Of a stretch of 51,475 nt of DNA, positions 49,181 through 51,475 are shown piece after piece (position 1 is the first letter of the stretch; each line of letters begins with the position of its first letter). Position numbers and translations under genes: made by a program. Under the pieces are notes generated by a model. The model had not been told where the DNA came from, did no database searches, and was given only the letters and a program-made list of their open reading frames with translations. Origin of the DNA: Acidobacteriota bacterium (GTDB taxonomy: Bacteria > Acidobacteriota > Terriglobia > Terriglobales > Acidobacteriaceae); NCBI GenBank assembly GCA_021819585.1, contig JAKAQS010000002.1, forward strand, positions 1 through 51,475. Direction: 5' to 3'.

Positions 49181-49639
49181 GTGAGTGAGATTGAGTCAGA
49201 GCGCTCGCTGGTCAAGGGTCTGGTGGCCGGCTTGGTGGCTGGTCTGGCGGCAACGGCGGCACAGGCTGCCGTGGAGATCATCTACCCTCCGCGCCATGCC
49301 GAGGAACCCACATGGGATGAGGCGCCTGCGGAAAAGCAAGCTGGGCTTGGCCTGGAGCCAAGCCAGCCCAGGAGGACAAACAAGACCATTCGGTGGGGAG
49401 TCGGCGCATTGGCTGGAGCAGCCTACGGAGCCTTGGCCGAATTTTATCCCGCCGCTACCCAGGAGCAGGGTGCTATCTTTGGTCTTGCCCTGATGATCCT
49501 GACCGAGGAAACCGTGCCATCGAACTTCGAGGCATTCCAGGAGCAGGCCGGCCGCGCACCCGGCGGCGACTCCTCCAGCCACATCGTCTCCGGCATGGTT
49601 GCGGAGCGAGTGCGAAGCGTTCTTCGCAGGATGCTCTGA
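49181..49639 (+). CDS. Small membrane protein, YagU/DUF1440-like
   Basis: GTG start; VKGLVAGLVAGLAATAAQAAVEIIYPPR and WGVGALAGAAYGALAEFYP. Confidence 0.6.
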   Translation: MSEIESERSLVKGLVAGLVAGLAATAAQAAVEIIYPPRHAEEPTWDEAPAEKQAGLGLEPSQPRRTNKTIRWGVGALAGAAYGALAEFYPAATQEQGAIFGLALMILTEETVPSNFEAFQEQAGRAPGGDSSSHIVSGMVAERVRSVLRRML

Positions 49640-49698
49640 CGGATGGTTTCGCGGCCCCGCTCCGAGACGGAGCCTGGCGATGGATCCGGGAGTTTGTC

Positions 49699-51222
49699 AT
49701 GAATCATGAATCTCAGCCCGAGAACCGCATGGTGAGCGTCGCTGCACCGACTGGGGAAGATCCGCCGCAGCCGCCGCCATCCTTACCTCCAGTGGGAATC
49801 TGCTCGTTGCATCAGATTCCTTCGCCAGACAGCGGCCCTCAGCGCTGGGCAGCGCTGCCGGTGGCCAGACGGATGCGCGTCCTGCGCGCCGCGCGAGGAC
49901 TGATGGCCGAGCGCGCACAGGAGTTTCCTGAGGCGATCTCGCCTCACCTGGCCCGCAGCAAGAGCGATACGTTGACCACGGAACTCCTTCCTCTGCTGGC
50001 AGGATGCAGGTTTCTGGAGCGCAACGCGGCGCGAATTCTCTCTCCGAGAAGACTGGGCCGGAGCGGGAGACCTTTGTGGCTGACCGGGTTGGCTACGGAG
50101 ATTCTGCGAGTTCCGCTGGGCCATGTGCTGGTCATTGGTCCTTCCAACTTTCCTCTTTACATCCCCGGGTCGCAGGTCTTGCAGGCGCTCGCTGCCGGCA
50201 ACCGGGTCACCTGGAAGCCGGGAGTGGGCGGGAGAGCCGTAGCACTGCTGGTGGCGCGAGCGCTAGCCGATTCCGGGCTGCCCGAGGGAACGCTTGCGGT
50301 GACCGAAGAGAGCGTGGCGGCGGCGCAAGACGCTCTGGCCACGCACCCAGACAAGGTGGTATTTACGGGATCTTCCCGGACCGGGCATCACCTGCTGGAG
50401 ATGCTGGCGAAGTGTGCCATACCGGCGGTGATGGAGCTCTCCGGAGCCGACGCCATCGTGGTGACCCCCTCGGCTGACCTGCATGAGGTAGCCAGAACCG
50501 TGGCGTTTGGCTTGCGCTTGAACGGCGCCGCAGTGTGTATGTCTCCGCGCCGCCTGTTTGCCACACCCACAACCATGGCCGCACTACGGCCTTTGCTGGA
50601 CGCGGCGCTGGCCGCGGTCCCAGCCGTAACGCTGGAGGAAGGAACCGCGCAGCGCCTGCGCGCGGTTCTGGACGAGGCGGTGAGTCAGGGCGCTGAACTC
50701 AGGGGCGCGTTTCAGCCCCAGGCGCAGCGGCCATTGCTGGTGGACCGGGCCTCCGCTGGTATGGCGGTTGCCTGCAGTGATCTCTTTGCTCCGGTGATCT
50801 CGTTGATTGAGGCGGAGTCGATGCTGCATGTTCCAGAGCTGTATGCAAAGTGCGCTTACGGCCTGACGGTCGCCATCTTCTGCGACCGCGGGAAGGAGAA
50901 GATGGCGCGCCTGCTGGGCGGCATGCTGGACGCCGGCTCGCTGCTGATCAACGACATCATTGTGCCTACGGCGGATCCACGGGCGCCCTTCGGCGGCCGC
51001 GGAGAGAGTGGCTATGGCGTGACGCGCGGCGCCGAGGGTCTGCTGGAGATGACCGCGGTGAAGACGCTGCTGGTGCAGCGCGGGGGTGTGAAGCTGCATC
51101 TGAACGCCCCGCGGAGCCTGGACGCCGAGGCTTATGCCGGCCTGGTCCAGGCGCTGTATGGCAAGGGCCTGGGGGCCCGCTGGTCGGCACTGAAACGGCT
51201 GCTTGGGGCGATGCGTTCCTGA
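49699..51222 (+). CDS. Aldehyde dehydrogenase superfamily protein
   Basis: VLVIGPSNFPLYIPGSQVLQALAAGNRVTWKPG, VVFTGSSRTGHHLLEMLAK, VMELSGADAIVV, LNGAAVCMSPRRLF. Confidence 0.9.
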   Translation: MNHESQPENRMVSVAAPTGEDPPQPPPSLPPVGICSLHQIPSPDSGPQRWAALPVARRMRVLRAARGLMAERAQEFPEAISPHLARSKSDTLTTELLPLLAGCRFLERNAARILSPRRLGRSGRPLWLTGLATEILRVPLGHVLVIGPSNFPLYIPGSQVLQALAAGNRVTWKPGVGGRAVALLVARALADSGLPEGTLAVTEESVAAAQDALATHPDKVVFTGSSRTGHHLLEMLAKCAIPAVMELSGADAIVVTPSADLHEVARTVAFGLRLNGAAVCMSPRRLFATPTTMAALRPLLDAALAAVPAVTLEEGTAQRLRAVLDEAVSQGAELRGAFQPQAQRPLLVDRASAGMAVACSDLFAPVISLIEAESMLHVPELYAKCAYGLTVAIFCDRGKEKMARLLGGMLDAGSLLINDIIVPTADPRAPFGGRGESGYGVTRGAEGLLEMTAVKTLLVQRGGVKLHLNAPRSLDAEAYAGLVQALYGKGLGARWSALKRLLGAMRS

Positions 51223-51399
51223 GCGCCCTCCCCTGCTCTTGCCAAGGGGGATGTGTCGAAACGGACTGCTGCTGCGTCTTCCCTGGGCAGGCCGCTGAGC
51301 GAGGCCGGGGTTGCGCCTGGCTCCGGTTGAAGCGCTCTCTCCCGACCGATCCACGCCGGCCGGGCCGGAAGTTTCCGTTATGCAAGGAGGTTGAACGCA

Positions 51400-51475
51400 A
51401 TGAAGATGACCCCCTATATCAACCTTCCCGGCACGTGCCGGGAAGCGCTCCGCTTCTACGCGGAGCACTTAGCCC
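51400..51475 (+). CDS. VOC-family (PhnB-like) protein, N-terminus only, truncated by window end
   Basis: Good RBS (aaggagg) then MKMTPYINLPGTCREALRFYAEHLA. Confidence 0.75.
   Translation, partial: MKMTPYINLPGTCREALRFYAEHLA

Overview
This 51.5-kb, GC-rich window is almost fully coding and resembles an Acidobacteriota (Terriglobia-like) chromosome; that taxonomic call is an inference from protein families. Main blocks, left to right: a GH27 alpha-galactosidase; a decayed proline-racemase-like gene beside a GntR/FCD regulator and an IS3 transposase fragment; a DUF885 protein and a large secreted glycosidase-like protein; a secreted NlpC/P60-like protein followed by a larE-larC-larB nickel-pincer cofactor operon with no larA in the window; cytochrome c, pyrR, a zinc-ribbon membrane protein and a lipoprotein; a pentose-phosphate/glucose cluster (tkt-rpiA-gnd-zwf-pgl-glk) followed by ahcY; a minus-strand pectin/rhamnogalacturonan operon (GH106 > GH28 > GH105-VOC-VOC > kduD > kduI, plus a cupin) with three 4-nt start/stop overlaps; a GAF/PAS histidine kinase; an outer-membrane barrel protein; a large NHL/Ig-repeat surface protein; an M61 peptidase; a Fic protein; a frameshifted conserved gene; an SSS transporter; a small membrane protein; an ALDH; and a VOC protein truncated at the window edge. 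The most interesting signals are the GH105-VOC-VOC fusion, the Lar cofactor operon without its known client enzyme, a long inverted repeat that would mask the glk ribosome-binding region, and the single-frameshift gene at 46.5-47.2 kb. No CRISPR array, rRNA or convincing tRNA was seen. All family calls are from reading motifs by eye; no database search was run.
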